A DNA stretch of 64,000 nt from Spirochaetaceae bacterium (GTDB taxonomy: Bacteria > Spirochaetota > Spirochaetia > Treponematales > Treponemataceae), in assembly GCA_017614995.1 (NCBI GenBank), contig JAGAAX010000039.1:1-64000 (forward strand). Reading direction: 5' to 3'. Under the pieces are notes generated by a model that made no database searches, was not told the DNA's origin, and saw only the letters and a program-made list of their open reading frames with translations. Below, one piece after another: positions 1-7,413 of the stretch; the stretch's first letter is position 1, and the number at the start of each line of letters is the position of its first letter. The position numbers and the translations under genes are program-made.

Positions 1-605
1 AAGCGGAAGCGGACGAACCATTCTTTGTAGAGTTCGCTGGCGGCGGTCTGCAGGGCTTCTATCTGCTTTTTGTAGTTTTGTATGAGGTTATCGTAGCAGG
101 ACAAGATTGAAGCGATTTTTTGCTGGGTGGGGAGAGGGGGAAAAGTCCATTTTATATTTTCAATATCGGATGGGCTCACATTTGCTTGATTAGCAGCTCC
201 ATAAGCTCGATTACAAATAGAATACTTAAATGATTCCGTATTTAATAAATAATACAGATAATTTTTATCGGCCTTTTTATTTGGAAGAACTTTTCCAGCA
301 CGTTGATTTAATAAAAACTCTGTATCACTAAAATTTCTGCAACTTCTACCAACCATTGAATTTGGTTGATTTATATGGCTTCCTGTTAAAGAAATTAATA
401 CATCACCTTTTTTGACATGATATTTTTCATCAATTGATAAAAATTCTTTTGAAACATATTGTGTTGAATTATCTAGAATTACATCATTTCCATTACTGAT
501 ATTTCCAATTTTGATAACAGGAATCTCCGTTCCATTTGCTAAATCAGTTGATTTAAATGCGTATCCTGAAATAATTTTGCAATACTCACCAAGTTTTTCC
601 ATCAT
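1..605 (-). CDS. hsdS: Type I restriction-modification specificity subunit HsdS, C-terminus cut by window edge
   Basis: The minus strand encodes about 201 residues running off the left edge. The product begins with a target-recognition domain (LGEYCKIISGYAFKS near the start, LNQRAGK and YLYYLL later). It then enters the helical spacer typical of HsdS: PLPTQQKIASILSCYDNLI followed by KKQIEALQ and ELYKEWFVRFR. HsdS chooses the DNA sequence methylated by HsdM and cut by HsdR. Only the first recognition domain and first spacer are visible; a second half would lie to the left. The start at 605 is preferred because a GGA lies 6 nt upstream; an ATG at 611 would overlap it. It is the third gene of an operon after hsdM and the ORF6N gene. 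hsdR is not in the window. Confidence 0.9.
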   Translation of the reverse strand, partial: MMEKLGEYCKIISGYAFKSTDLANGTEIPVIKIGNISNGNDVILDNSTQYVSKEFLSIDEKYHVKKGDVLISLTGSHINQPNSMVGRSCRNFSDTEFLLNQRAGKVLPNKKADKNYLYYLLNTESFKYSICNRAYGAANQANVSPSDIENIKWTFPPLPTQQKIASILSCYDNLIQNYKKQIEALQTAASELYKEWFVRFR

Positions 606-624
606 TACCATTCCACTTTATTAT

Positions 625-652
625 AGATCCCGAAACAAGTTCGAGATGACAG
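625..652. repeat. Half copy of a dispersed TGTCAT/ATGACA-ended repeat
   Basis: The stretch GATCCCGAAACAAGTTC followed by GAGATGACA matches the right half of the elements at 40614-40684 and 52111-52182, with one change that weakens the local hairpin. It lies just upstream of hsdS on the minus strand. The left half is absent, so this looks like a truncated copy. Confidence 0.6.
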
Positions 653-689
653 TTTTTTTTTTCTTGCCCGCCTGCGAGCTTTCATGCGT

Positions 690-790
690 TAGGGATTGTA
701 GGGGCGGCGTTAGCCGTTCTCGCGAAGCGAGAATGAAGCGATAGCGAAACCCCGAAAAGCCCGACCTGCCGTAAGGCAGGGAACGCCCTA
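690..790. repeat. GC-rich hairpin-bearing intergenic repeat
   Basis: This 100-bp stretch is flanked by TAGGGGCG (699-706) and CGCCCTA (784-790), which pair with one bulge. It contains two further hairpins, TTCTCGCGAAGCGAGAA at 717-733 and CCTGCC-GTAA-GGCAGG at 765-780. No reading frame is convincing. It separates the ORF6N gene from hsdS, so both the transcript and its stability could be affected. It resembles bacterial intergenic palindromic repeats in style. I saw no second copy in this window. Confidence 0.5.
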
Positions 791-799
791 ATTATCTTC

Positions 800-1735
800 T
801 CACACATTCTGCAAAATCGCCGCAATCAGAGATGCATCCAAGAGTTCAAACGCAAAGCACTTCTTTCCTAAATCTTTTAGCGATGCTCCAATGTGATAAA
901 GTGTTTTATTGTCAACAATCAAAAAGCGGTCGTGCATTTTTGTTGTGTGCTTCACCGTCAAAGTCGGATATTGTGCGTTGAACTTCTGCACGTCCTGTGC
1001 AGTCAGTTTTGTTTTTGGGTCAGTGTAAATCGTTATATTTACGCCTTTCTTTTTCTTTGAAAGCCTGTCCAAAACTGTCAGGTCTACATAGCTGTCTATC
1101 AGAATGATTTCTTTTTTTGCCTGAGCAATAAACGACTCGAATTTTGAATAAGCGTCAAAAATCTGTCCCTGAAAGAAAATGCCCTGAGTGTCATTTACAT
1201 TATATTTGTCTATCAGTGCGAATAACTCTTCAACTTTTTTATCTGTTTCTTTTTGATGAATATCTGATTCAATCTGGTGCTGCCTGAGACTCTTTAGTTC
1301 TGCAAAAATCTGAGCATTTCCCTGCAAAAAATGCCTCATAGAGACAAAAGCTCTCATAATCTGAATATTTACATCAACGGCAACAGCACTTTTCAGAACA
1401 GAAGAAAGCATTGCAACGCCTTGTTCAGTAAAGGCATAAGGAAGTTTTCTAACACCGCCCCAACTTGATGTCACAATTTGTGATTTCAAGTTTTCATCAG
1501 AATTGGAGGTCACAAATTGTGATTTCCAATTTTCAAACTCTTCATCACTCAGTTGAAACATGAAATCTTCAGGAAAACGCTCAATGTTTCGTTTTACAGC
1601 CTGATTCAAAACACGAGTTTCAATTTCATAAAGTTCTGCCAGGTCTCGGTCTATCATAACCTGCTGATTTCTTATAGTGAGGATTTTTGATTCTATTGTT
1701 TTTACGGCAAGTTCAGTATTGTTTTTTGTTTCCAC
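800..1735 (-). CDS. ORF6N-domain protein with C-terminal PLD-like domain, in the hsd operon
   Basis: This is a 311-residue protein. Residues about 15-130 form an ORF6N domain ([20 protein letters not shown], then [15 protein letters not shown] and [18 protein letters not shown]), a family first known from phage and associated with DNA binding. Inside it the unit around SQFVTS/SQIVTS is present twice. Residues about 140-180 are helical. Residues about 190-311 read as a phospholipase-D-like fold with one HxDR-type motif ([10 protein letters not shown], then [13 protein letters not shown]). A histidine and an aspartate are there, but the usual HKD lysine is not. The GTG start has GGAG about 10 nt upstream. 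The gene sits between hsdM and hsdS on the same strand, so it is probably co-expressed with the restriction system. Its role is unknown; an accessory nuclease, regulator or phage-sensing function is inference. Confidence 0.82.
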   Translation of the reverse strand: METKNNTELAVKTIESKILTIRNQQVMIDRDLAELYEIETRVLNQAVKRNIERFPEDFMFQLSDEEFENWKSQFVTSNSDENLKSQIVTSSWGGVRKLPYAFTEQGVAMLSSVLKSAVAVDVNIQIMRAFVSMRHFLQGNAQIFAELKSLRQHQIESDIHQKETDKKVEELFALIDKYNVNDTQGIFFQGQIFDAYSKFESFIAQAKKEIILIDSYVDLTVLDRLSKKKKGVNITIYTDPKTKLTAQDVQKFNAQYPTLTVKHTTKMHDRFLIVDNKTLYHIGASLKDLGKKCFAFELLDASLIAAILQNV

Positions 1736-1770
1736 TTCTCAATTCTCCATTTTTTTCACAGCTTGAACCG

Positions 1771-1785
1771 GTCACAATTTGTGAC
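1771..1785. promoter_or_regulatory. Palindrome GTCACAATTTGTGAC upstream of the ORF6N gene
   Basis: A 15-bp palindrome (one central base unpaired) lies in the 73-bp gap between hsdM and the ORF6N gene. The core TCACAATTTGTGA recurs inside the ORF6N gene at 1471-1483, and its reverse complement recurs at 1510-1522. It could be an operator bound by the ORF6N protein, or debris from expansion of the internal coding repeat. Confidence 0.35.
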
Positions 1786-1808
1786 ATCAAAACCCAGATA
1801 GAGTCTCC

Positions 1809-3548
1809 TTATTCAAACAACTCCTTCAAGTTTGCCGCAATCTGTTTTTCGAGGTCGGCGGCTTCTTTGCTCAAAGTGGTAAGCTCCGTGTTGAGACCGA
1901 GCATTTTGTCTTTGAACTCCTGTTCGGTCATTCCGTCGTCTTCGATGACAACACCAACATAGCGGCCGGCGTTGAGGGAATAATCCTGGTCGCGGATGCC
2001 GTCTTCGCCTTCTATGCTGGCGGCCTTGCACAAACCAATTACGTCGTTGTAGGTACCGTTCGGGAAGCGTTCTGTGAGCCAGTCTATCTGTGTCTGCCAG
2101 TAGGCTTTTGTTTTGATTTCTTTGTCGTCGCTGGCTTGAGGAGCGGATTTTTTGGCGGCTTCGTATTCTGCAATAAGGGCTTTGAAAGCCTGTGTGTCGC
2201 CATCGTAAAGTCTTGTGATTATGCCGAGATTTTTAATCTGCTCGTCGCTGAACTTTCTGTGCGCGCGGTCTACCTGTGTAAAAATTGAGCGGGCATCTAT
2301 AAAAAGGATTTTGTCTTTTTTCTGCGGATCTTGTGTTTTCTGTTTATCGAAAAACCACAGGGTTGCAGGAAGCGTAACCGACGAGAACATATTGCTTGGA
2401 AGCGTTACCATCTGGCTGATGATTCCTTCTTCTATCATCTTTTTGCGGATTTCAAGTTCTGAGCCGCCTGCATCGCTTGCAGAGTTTGCCATAACGAGGG
2501 CTGCTTTTCCTGTTGCGTTAAGCGAGCTTGCAAAATAGTTTATCCAGAGATAGTTTGCGTTTGGAACGGTTTCTTTTTTGTCGCTTCCTTTTTTGGCGGT
2601 TTTTGATTTGTTTTTTGGAACGCCGTAGATATTAAAGCGCGGATCGTCTTTTACTTTGTCGTAAACAACTTCGTCTACATTGAACGGCGGATTTGCCATT
2701 ACGTAATCAAAGTTTCCTACTGCGTTATGCGGGTCTGAATAAAAGGAGTTTGCTTCTACAATTTCGCCGCGCACGTTATTTAGAAGAAGATTCATTTTTG
2801 CAAGTTTTACTGTATCGGGTTCTTTTTCTACTCCGTAGCAGCGGAACTTCATTACTTCGTTTTCTTCTTTGTTGTGGCGGTGCATAAAGCGGGCTGCCTG
2901 AACAAACATACCGCCAGAACCGCAGGCAGGGTCTAAGATTTTCTTTTCGCCGTTTTGAGGCTGGAGCACTTCTACCATATAGCGGACAACGGTTGCAGGC
3001 GTATAGAAGGTTCCGCCGTCTTTTCCTTCCTGAAGGGCAAACTCGCCAAGGAAGAATTCATAGATTTCGCCGAAAAGGTCTACGCTGATATTTTCGGGAA
3101 TATCCATGAAGATGCGCATGATGTTTGAAAGGAGTTCAGGTTCTTCTTCTGGTACGAGCTGGCCGTACACTTCTTTTGGAAGAACGCCGTCCATCTTTTC
3201 GTTTTCGCGTTCTATGGCTTCCATCGCCTTTTTAACGAGTGTTGCTTTGTTTGCGTCATCGGGAGCGTCGTTTATTGTTGTGTAATAAGCTTCTGGCGGG
3301 AGATAAAAGCCGCAGTGTTTGATTGAGATTTCTTTTATTGTTTTTTCGGCACGAGTGCCTTTTGATTTATTGTATTCTGCTTCGATTTCGGCTTTGTGCT
3401 GTTTATAAAGAATGTCTGCATAACGCAGGAAGATAAGGCCTAAGATTGGCTGTCCGTATTTGTTTGCGGCTAAGTGGGCGCCTGCTCGGAGTACGTCGGC
3501 AGCATGCCAGAGATTGTCTTTTAGGGTTTTGAGTTCTAAGTCGGTCAT
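1809..3548 (-). CDS. hsdM: Type I restriction-modification DNA methyltransferase HsdM
   Basis: This 579-residue N6-adenine methyltransferase opens with the HsdM N-terminal helical domain (DNLWHAADVLRAGAHLAA, GLIFLRYADILY). The SAM-binding motif I is DPACGSGGMF near residue 207 and the catalytic motif IV is NPPF near residue 287. The C-terminal 60 residues are helical and should contact HsdS. It methylates adenine at the site selected by HsdS and, with HsdR, forms the restriction complex. It is the first gene of the operon. No Shine-Dalgarno is visible; instead a TATAAT lies 6 bp before the ATG, so the mRNA may be leaderless. Length and motifs are complete. Confidence 0.95.
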   Translation of the reverse strand: MTDLELKTLKDNLWHAADVLRAGAHLAANKYGQPILGLIFLRYADILYKQHKAEIEAEYNKSKGTRAEKTIKEISIKHCGFYLPPEAYYTTINDAPDDANKATLVKKAMEAIERENEKMDGVLPKEVYGQLVPEEEPELLSNIMRIFMDIPENISVDLFGEIYEFFLGEFALQEGKDGGTFYTPATVVRYMVEVLQPQNGEKKILDPACGSGGMFVQAARFMHRHNKEENEVMKFRCYGVEKEPDTVKLAKMNLLLNNVRGEIVEANSFYSDPHNAVGNFDYVMANPPFNVDEVVYDKVKDDPRFNIYGVPKNKSKTAKKGSDKKETVPNANYLWINYFASSLNATGKAALVMANSASDAGGSELEIRKKMIEEGIISQMVTLPSNMFSSVTLPATLWFFDKQKTQDPQKKDKILFIDARSIFTQVDRAHRKFSDEQIKNLGIITRLYDGDTQAFKALIAEYEAAKKSAPQASDDKEIKTKAYWQTQIDWLTERFPNGTYNDVIGLCKAASIEGEDGIRDQDYSLNAGRYVGVVIEDDGMTEQEFKDKMLGLNTELTTLSKEAADLEKQIAANLKELFE

Positions 3549-3554
3549 GGATTA

Positions 3555-3560
3555 ATTATA
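3555..3560 (-). promoter_or_regulatory. -10 box of hsdM promoter, leaderless spacing
   Basis: On the minus strand a perfect TATAAT ends 6 bp before the hsdM ATG (3548). Transcription starting about 7 nt after the -10 would begin at the start codon itself. No good -35 is visible, because that position overlaps the terminator of the upstream gene. Confidence 0.5.
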
Positions 3561-3571
3561 ACACAATAAAT

Positions 3572-3605
3572 AAAAAAAGCACCTTCTGTATAGAAGATGC
3601 TTTTT
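3572..3605 (-). terminator. Rho-independent terminator after nfnL
   Basis: Minus-strand hairpin: AAGCATCTTCT, loop ATAC, AGAAGGTGCTT, then a T tract. It lies just downstream of the NfnL gene and separates it from the hsd operon. Confidence 0.85.
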
Positions 3606-3630
3606 TTGCTTTTAGCCGGTTTTCAGCTAT

Positions 3631-5121
3631 TTATTTCTTTGCAAGATATTCATTGATACCGCGGGCAGCTTTGCGGCCTTCGCCCATTGCAAGAATAACA
3701 GTTGCAGCACCAAGAACAATGTCACCGCCGGCCCATACGCCGTCAATTGATGTCATTGCACCTTCGTTTACGGTGATGTGACCCTTGCTGTCTGCATTCA
3801 AGCCCGGTGTTGTCTTAACCATAAGCGGGTTAGAGCCGTTGCCAAGTGCAACAATTACAGCATCACACTCAATGTCGTGCTCACTGCCTTCGATTGCAAC
3901 AGGGCTTCTTCTGCCAGAAGCATCAGGTTCACCAAGCTCATAAGAAAGCACTGTAACGCTCTTAACGCGGCCGTTCTCGTCGCCGTTAATCTTTACAGGG
4001 TTTTCAAGGAATCTGAAATTTACGCCTTCTTCCTCGGCGTGAGCAACTTCTTCACGGCGGGCAGGCATTTCTGCTCTTGTACGGCGGTAAACAATGTCTA
4101 CTTTTTCAGCACCAAGACGGTAACCCATGCGGGCAGCATCCATTGCTACGTTTCCGCCGCCGACAACTACAACATGATTTGCCTTGTACAAAGGTGTACA
4201 TGCTTTTTCTGTGTCATAAGCCTTCATAAGGTTGGCGCGTGTCAAATATTCGTTTGCACTGAAAACACCGATAAGGTTTTCGCCTTCGATATTCATAAAC
4301 TTTGGCAAACCTGCACCAGTTCCGATAAATGCTGCATCGTAACCATGCTCTTTTAAAAGCTGAAGCAATGTGCCTGTGCGGCCAACCAGATAGTTTGTTC
4401 TGAATTCAACGCCCATTTTTTTGAGCATTTCAATTTCTTTTGCAACAATAGCTTTCGGCAGACGGAATTCAGGAATACCGTAGACCATAACACCGCCCGA
4501 CTTGTGGAAAGCTTCAAAAACTGTTACGTCGTGGCCTGCGCGGCGAACATCTGCCGCTACTGTAAGACCGGCAGGGCCGGAACCTACAACGGCTACTTTT
4601 TTGCCTGTAGGGGCTGCAACCTGCGGAACAGTCTGCAAATTGTTGTTGCGCTCGAAATCTGCAACGAATCTTTCGAGACGACCGATTGAAACAGCTTTTT
4701 CTGCGTCTTTGTAGGTTTTTCCTACAGTACACTGACCCTGGCACTGCTTTTCCTGCGGACAAACGCGGCCACAGATTGCAGGCAGAAGATTCGCTGTCTT
4801 GATAATGTCAACAGCTTTTTTGAATTCGCCTTTTGCAACTTCTGCAATAAAAGCCGGAATCGGTACATTTACAGGACAACCAGAAACACAAGGCTGGTTC
4901 TTGCACTGCAGACAGCGGTTTGCTTCAACGATTGCCTGCTCTTTTGTGTAGCCGAGTGCAACTTCCGTCATCTGGCGTGCACGTTCTTTCGGTTCGCCTG
5001 TCGGCATAATCTGCTGAGGTATTGCCATACGGTCTTTTGGAGAAAGTGTTTTTCCCTGAATCTTTGCATATTCAGTTTTTGCTGATTCATCAAGTGTTTT
5101 AAAATCAATATATTCAGACAT
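3631..5121 (-). CDS. nfnL: NADPH-binding large subunit of NfnAB-type transhydrogenase / glutamate synthase small-chain homologue
   Basis: This is a 496-residue flavoprotein. The N-terminal third holds two cysteine clusters for [4Fe-4S] centres (CLQCKNQPCVSGCP and ICGRVCPQEKQCQGQC). FAD and NAD(P) Rossmann motifs follow (VVGSGPAGLTVAADVRRAGH and VVVGGGNVAMDAARMG), and the protein ends with GGDIVLGAATVILAMGEGRKAA. GltD-like proteins that sit next to a dihydroorotate-dehydrogenase-electron-transfer-like partner are the large subunit of NADH-dependent reduced ferredoxin:NADP oxidoreductase. The start is set at MSEY (5121), which has GGGGAG 6 nt upstream and overlaps the stop of the partner gene by 1 nt; an upstream in-frame start would extend 51 bases into the partner. 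The alternative is a stand-alone GltA-type glutamate synthase, but the paired gene favours Nfn. Confidence 0.88.
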   Translation of the reverse strand: MSEYIDFKTLDESAKTEYAKIQGKTLSPKDRMAIPQQIMPTGEPKERARQMTEVALGYTKEQAIVEANRCLQCKNQPCVSGCPVNVPIPAFIAEVAKGEFKKAVDIIKTANLLPAICGRVCPQEKQCQGQCTVGKTYKDAEKAVSIGRLERFVADFERNNNLQTVPQVAAPTGKKVAVVGSGPAGLTVAADVRRAGHDVTVFEAFHKSGGVMVYGIPEFRLPKAIVAKEIEMLKKMGVEFRTNYLVGRTGTLLQLLKEHGYDAAFIGTGAGLPKFMNIEGENLIGVFSANEYLTRANLMKAYDTEKACTPLYKANHVVVVGGGNVAMDAARMGYRLGAEKVDIVYRRTRAEMPARREEVAHAEEEGVNFRFLENPVKINGDENGRVKSVTVLSYELGEPDASGRRSPVAIEGSEHDIECDAVIVALGNGSNPLMVKTTPGLNADSKGHITVNEGAMTSIDGVWAGGDIVLGAATVILAMGEGRKAARGINEYLAKK

Positions 5122-5987
5122 TATTTTTTCTCCCCTGCTGCAAGAGCATCCGCCTGAGCTTCCATCTTGCATTTGTGGAAATCTTCTGTTTCGCGCTCTT
5201 TGAATGACTTCATGCGCATCATCATATTGTCCCAGTCAACAAGGTGTCCGTCAAATTCAGGGCCGTCAACGCAGACAAACTTTGTCTTTCCGCCGATTGA
5301 AACGCGGCAACCTCCACACATACCAGTACCGTCAATCATGATTGTATTAAGTGATACTGTTGTAGGAACATTGTATTCCTTTGTTGTTGCAGCACAGAAT
5401 TTCATCATAATTGGAGGGCCGATTGCTACAACTTCTGCAGGCGGGCACTGTGATTCACAGATTTCCTTAAGAGGAACTGTTGAAACACCTTTTCTTCCGG
5501 CTGAACCGTCATCAGTCATAATGATAACTTCGTCAGCTACAGCTTTCATTTCATCGACAAAAATCAAAAGGTCTTTTGTACGTGCTGCAATAACCATAAT
5601 TACTTTGTTTCCGACTGCTTTATGAGCCTTAACAATCGGATAACAAGGTGCAACACCAATACCACCACCGACTACAACAACAGGACCGTCTTTTTTTTCG
5701 ATATGTGTCGGATTTCCGAGCGGACCTAAAATTGCCGCCAGTTCATCACCTTTCTGCTTTTTAGACAATTTAAGTGTAGTCGCACCTACAGCCTGGAATA
5801 CAAGAGCAATCCAGCCTTCTTCTGCATTTGCGTCTGCAATTGTGAGCGGAATACGCTCTCCGTATTCAAGGTCAAGCTGAACCAAAACGAATTGACCTGC
5901 CTTACGGTTGCGGGCAATATCCGGGGCACTAACCTTGAAATAAAAAACATCGGCAGAGAGTTGCCGCTTTTCAAGAATTGTATACAT
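5121..5987 (-). CDS. nfnS: FAD/NAD-binding, [2Fe-2S] small subunit of NfnAB-type transhydrogenase
   Basis: This 288-residue protein is of the ferredoxin-reductase/PyrK-like family. An FAD-binding beta-barrel lies at about 1-100 (KAGQFVLVQL, RIPLTIAD), an NAD-binding domain follows (VVVGGGIGVAPCYPI), and a C-terminal [2Fe-2S] site is GTGMCGGCRV with a later CVDGPEFDGH. With NfnL it would couple NADH and reduced ferredoxin oxidation to NADPH formation. The start at 5987 is chosen because GGAGAAAG lies 5 nt upstream and the N-terminus MYTILEKR fits the family; longer in-frame starts add an unrelated tail. It is the first gene of the two-gene operon. An inverted repeat lies about 90 bp upstream. 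Confidence 0.88.
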   Translation of the reverse strand: MYTILEKRQLSADVFYFKVSAPDIARNRKAGQFVLVQLDLEYGERIPLTIADANAEEGWIALVFQAVGATTLKLSKKQKGDELAAILGPLGNPTHIEKKDGPVVVVGGGIGVAPCYPIVKAHKAVGNKVIMVIAARTKDLLIFVDEMKAVADEVIIMTDDGSAGRKGVSTVPLKEICESQCPPAEVVAIGPPIMMKFCAATTKEYNVPTTVSLNTIMIDGTGMCGGCRVSIGGKTKFVCVDGPEFDGHLVDWDNMMMRMKSFKERETEDFHKCKMEAQADALAAGEKK

Positions 5988-6076
5988 TTTTCTTTCTCCA
6001 ACGAATGGGAATCCCGGCAAAAGACCGGCGTATACCTTTGAGTGTACAAAAAATGAAGTATTCTGGCAATCAAAAT

Positions 6077-6103
6077 TTGCATATTCATGCAATATTTTTG
6101 CAT
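6077..6103. promoter_or_regulatory. Inverted repeat TTGCAT-N4-ATGCAA plus a third half site upstream of nfnS
   Basis: TTGCAT (6077-6082) and ATGCAA (6087-6092) form a dyad, and another TTGCAT lies at 6098-6103. The whole 194-bp gap between hydF and nfnS is AT-rich and carries no gene. The dyad is placed as an operator would be for the nfn operon. The factor is unknown; a redox or amino-acid regulator is only a guess. Confidence 0.35.
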
Positions 6104-6181
6104 TTTATTCAGTATTTATGCAGAAATTTGCGGGATTAATCCAAAATTTATCGATAAAAACCTTTCAGAGCAAGAAATTTC

Positions 6182-7405
6182 CTAACGGTATAAACAGTCC
6201 AAGATTCCGTTTAATTCTGCAATTGCAACTCCGTAGTTTGTCATTGGAACAGCGGCGGCCTTTGCATTCTGCTGGCGCTGAAGCACGTAGGGCTTGTTAA
6301 ACATGCACGCACCACAATGAATGATTAAATCGTATTTTTGAAGCTCGGCTGATGTTTCGGGGAAGTCTGTGCCACGCACAAAATCTATCTGGATTTTTGG
6401 AGCTATTTTTTTGAGCATCGCCGGAATTTTAACTGTGCCAATGTCTTCGTTTGCCGGTGCGTGGGTACATGCTTCAGCAATAAGAACGCGGGAATTGTCG
6501 CTTAGCGTTTTTAAGGCTTTTGCGCCCTGAACAAAAAGCTCTATGTCACCTTTGTACGCCGCCATTAAAATTGAAAAAGACGTCAGCTTAGAGCTTGCAG
6601 GCTTGTTGTCATTCACAAATGGAAAAATCTGAGAATCGGTGATTATAAGATCCGGCGGATTTTTGAGAGAGTCTATTGTCTGCAAAAAAGTGTTCTGCGT
6701 ACAGCAGTGAATGCAAACCTTACGGTCAAGCAAATCACGGATTGTCTGAACCTGAGGTAAGATGAGCCTGCCCTTTGGCGCCTGGCTGTCCTGCGGCATA
6801 ACGAGCAGCACATTGTCGCCGGGTTTGCAGTATTTCTCGGTAAGTGATGTGCTGTAAAAATCATCTGGAATTCTGTTTTTGATTGCAGACAATATGGCTT
6901 TTTTAGCTTCGCTGTTTTTGCCTGATGCAGAATCTACAAAAACCGGCTGATTGTTTTTGAAAAGCTCTGCCTTTTGAAGCGCAGGTTTTTCATCAGCCTT
7001 TGCCTTTGTAATTACCCAGATAACCGGCTTGCCGCTTTGAATGAGCTTTTGAAAGCCTTCCGTCTGAAGGATTTTTTCTGATGCGGTAGCGTTATCTGCT
7101 TCTTTCAGTTCTTCACTGGAAATAACAGCAATGACCACATCGCATTTTGCAAGCGCATCATAGGTTTTTGCAAGCCGTTTTTTGCCAAGCTCTGTCTTGT
7201 CATTGAAACCTGCTGTATCAATAAACACAGCAGGACCTATATCAGGAAGCTCCATGCTTTTTTGAACCGAATCTGTCGTTGTGCCCGAAACTTCGGACAC
7301 AATCGAATAGTCCTGACCCACAAGCATATTCATCAGCGTAGATTTTCCGCTGTTTGTGTTTCCGAAAATGCCGATGTGAAGTCTCTGTCCTTTTGTAGCT
7401 TCCAT
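6182..7405 (-). CDS. hydF: [FeFe]-hydrogenase maturation GTPase HydF
   Basis: This 407-residue protein has an N-terminal GTPase domain: Walker A GNTNSGKST at about 15-23, switch region SGTTTD, DTAGF, and a G4-like TKAK. A dimerisation region follows, then the C-terminal iron-sulphur domain with the HydF ligand set: C-T-H near residue 317 and HCGAC near 370. HydF is the scaffold that carries the 2Fe subcluster to the hydrogenase. It starts 8 nt after hydG stops, behind AGGAGG. Its operon partners are hydG and the TM1266-like regulator. hydE and the catalytic hydrogenase are not in the window. Confidence 0.95.
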   Translation of the reverse strand: MEATKGQRLHIGIFGNTNSGKSTLMNMLVGQDYSIVSEVSGTTTDSVQKSMELPDIGPAVFIDTAGFNDKTELGKKRLAKTYDALAKCDVVIAVISSEELKEADNATASEKILQTEGFQKLIQSGKPVIWVITKAKADEKPALQKAELFKNNQPVFVDSASGKNSEAKKAILSAIKNRIPDDFYSTSLTEKYCKPGDNVLLVMPQDSQAPKGRLILPQVQTIRDLLDRKVCIHCCTQNTFLQTIDSLKNPPDLIITDSQIFPFVNDNKPASSKLTSFSILMAAYKGDIELFVQGAKALKTLSDNSRVLIAEACTHAPANEDIGTVKIPAMLKKIAPKIQIDFVRGTDFPETSAELQKYDLIIHCGACMFNKPYVLQRQQNAKAAAVPMTNYGVAIAELNGILDCLYR

Positions 7406-7413
7406 GACGCCTC

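Noticed and set aside
511-744. 77-codon plus-strand frame over the hsdS start and the repeat region
   Set aside because: It crosses the antisense of hsdS and two repeats; the product is of mixed character without any motif.
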